A stretch of DNA of 5,096 bases from an uncultured Erysipelotrichaceae bacterium (GTDB lineage Bacteria > Bacillota_I > Bacilli_A > RF39 > UBA660). This document shows positions 4,435 through 5,096 of the stretch, piece by piece. A program made the position numbers and the translations under genes. The stretch is from positions 1-5,096 of the forward strand of contig CADBNY010000112.1 in NCBI GenBank assembly GCA_902796215.1. Reading direction: 5' to 3'. Within the stretch, counting starts at the first letter, position 1. Each line of letters opens with the position of its first letter. The notes under the pieces were generated by a model. It saw only the letters and a list, made by a program, of their open reading frames with translations, was not told the DNA's origin and ran no database searches.

Positions 4435-4736
4435 ATGGCATTTATGGTAAATATTATTAAGCAAGAAGATGAATTTGATAATCTTAAAGAAAAAAATTCT
4501 AAACTACAAAATACCATTAATTTCTTCGAAAACTTATTTGATAAATTAGTTAAATTTATTAAAGATAAAATATTTAGTAAATAAGAAGAACTCAAAGATT
4601 ATTGAAAATTTTCAAAAGATTTATATACTCACAATATATTTAGTGACAAAACATTGAATCAATTCAAGATGATTATATTTGGAATAAAGAAAATGATAAA
4701 GGTAAAGAAAAAGATGATTATGAAATGGAAATATAG
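4435..4736 (+). pseudogene. Decayed C-terminal fragment resembling a MobV/Pre plasmid mobilization protein
   Basis: From ATG 4435 the frame codes 49 residues: a charged coiled coil (N-L-K-E-K-N-S-K-L) followed by an amphipathic F-x-K-L-V-K-F-I-K-D-K-I-F-S-K helix. TAA (4582) and TGA (4603) interrupt it, but the same frame continues with K-F-S-K-D-L-Y-T-H and D-K-T-L-N-Q. A -1 shift near 4666 then leads to W-N-K-E-N-D-K-G-K-E-K-D-D-Y and a TAG at 4734. From memory, coiled coil, L-x-K-F-I-x-D-K-x-F, K-D-L-Y and an acidic D-D-Y/F end is the order at the end of MobV/Pre relaxases of Firmicutes; these nick plasmid DNA at oriT for transfer. The catalytic N-terminal domain is absent. TGA could have been a Trp codon (TGG) before decay. 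The first 49 codons alone might still be expressed as a small protein, since AAAGAAAG (4426-4433) precedes the ATG closely. Confidence 0.55.
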
Positions 4737-4767
4737 TTATCATTATATACTTTTTCACTTTTTAGTG

Positions 4768-4773
4768 TATAAT
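4768..4773 (+). promoter_or_regulatory. -10 box of the radical SAM gene
   Basis: A perfect TATAAT with no acceptable -35 at 16-18 bases. It ends 7 bases before the AGGAGG ribosome binding site (4781-4786), the same tight arrangement seen for the two plus-strand genes at the left. Confidence 0.5.
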
Positions 4774-4794
4774 TATTACAAGGAGGAGATAAAT

Positions 4795-5096
4795 GTGGAA
4801 ATTGTAAGAACACATACAGGAAAAATTTATGTTGATAGAGATAAAAACTTAGAATTTTTAACGGTTGGAGATTATGGAAAAGAAAATAATATTAAAGCTG
4901 ATTTTTTAGGCTTACATAAAGAAATAAATGGAGTTAAAAATACTAAAGTAGATTTAACTAAAAAATGGGTTGCTACTATTAGTACACAAAAAGGTTGCCC
5001 AATGAAATGTAAATTTTGTGATTGTCCTAAATTTGGATTTCTTGGAAATGTTTCTTTGGAAGAATTGCACTATGAAATTGAAACAATTTTGAAAAA
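4795..5096 (+). CDS. Radical SAM protein of the RlmN/Cfr type, N-terminal part
   Basis: Truncated by the right edge; 100 codons are visible. The cluster-binding motif C-P-M-K-C-K-F-C (C68, C72, C75; CX3CX2C) defines a radical SAM enzyme, which uses a [4Fe-4S] cluster and S-adenosylmethionine to start radical chemistry. The following K-F-G-F-L-G-N-V-S matches in spacing the K/Q-x-G-F-x-x-N-L-T of RlmN and Cfr, which methylate adenosine in 23S rRNA (RlmN also tRNA). The stretch before the cluster is about 67 residues, shorter than the usual RlmN N-terminal region, and C77 is an extra cysteine. It is therefore probably a divergent RlmN-like relative rather than RlmN itself; the C-terminal methyl-accepting cysteine is outside the window. 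The start is GTG at 4795, 8 bases after AGGAGG. An ATG at 4793 is out of frame and reads only four codons. Confidence 0.85.
   Translation, partial: MEIVRTHTGKIYVDRDKNLEFLTVGDYGKENNIKADFLGLHKEINGVKNTKVDLTKKWVATISTQKGCPMKCKFCDCPKFGFLGNVSLEELHYEIETILK

Larger units (their letters stand above)
4258..4468 (+). repeat. Direct repeat copy 2
   Basis: Same orientation as 1475-1700 and sharing its leader, two terminators and the 44-base block at the start of the gene remnant. One base (G of GCTCC) is missing relative to copy 1 just before the perfect 43-base run. Its left side abuts the promoter region of the 368-aa gene, and its right side runs into the decayed mobilization-like frame. No terminal inverted repeats or target duplications could be identified around either copy. 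The 269 bases from 4166 to 4434 hold only this repeat, its hairpins and the minus-strand promoter. Confidence 0.85.

Noticed and set aside
4413..4595. Minus-strand open frame of 60 codons, Ser/Leu-rich
   Set aside because: It is the complement of the decayed coiled-coil frame; its hydrophobic, serine-rich content is the usual antisense of Lys/Asn-rich coding DNA.
4603..4605. In-frame TGA as evidence for a Mycoplasma-type code (TGA = Trp)
   Set aside because: All Trp codons seen in the intact genes are TGG and no internal TGA occurs in them; the TGA sits in a frame that also has a TAA and a frameshift.

Overview
The window is very AT-rich. It uses strong AGGAGG-type ribosome binding sites, sigma-70-like promoters (several with extended -10 boxes) and TAA stops. 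Every tryptophan codon seen in the intact genes is TGG, so standard bacterial code 11 fits. This points to a low-GC Firmicute or Bacilli-type organism, perhaps gut-associated. The content is an accessory region of orphan genes, repeats and mobile-element debris rather than core metabolism.

Layout. At 1-19 (-) lies the first few codons of a gene leaving the left edge. A divergent control region (about 20-184) separates it from a 231-aa two-pass membrane protein (185-880, +), followed by a 157-aa coiled-coil protein (947-1420, +). Next comes repeat copy 1 (1475-1700): a folded leader, two tandem intrinsic terminators, then a short frameshifted coiled-coil gene remnant. Two monocistronic minus-strand orphan genes follow, encoding 255 aa (1952-2719) and 368 aa (3059-4165, with the start corrected to an internal ATG). 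Each has its own promoter or ribosome binding site and terminator. Repeat copy 2 (4258-4468) then recurs in the same orientation and runs into a decayed reading frame (4435-4736) that resembles the C-terminal tail of a MobV/Pre-type plasmid mobilization protein. The window ends inside a radical SAM gene of the RlmN/Cfr type (4795 to the edge, +).

How it fits together. The two direct repeats bracket the two minus-strand orphan genes, so 1.5-4.4 kb looks like a cassette assembled or left behind by a mobilizable element. The repeats contain a candidate small structured RNA whose terminator stem is kept by a compensating base change. A third, strongly diverged copy of the same leader plus two terminators may sit between the two orphan genes. 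No CRISPR array, tRNA, rRNA, complete transposase or recognizable defence effector was found. Whether any of the four intact orphan genes act together cannot be shown from the sequence; gene functions other than the radical SAM protein remain unknown.
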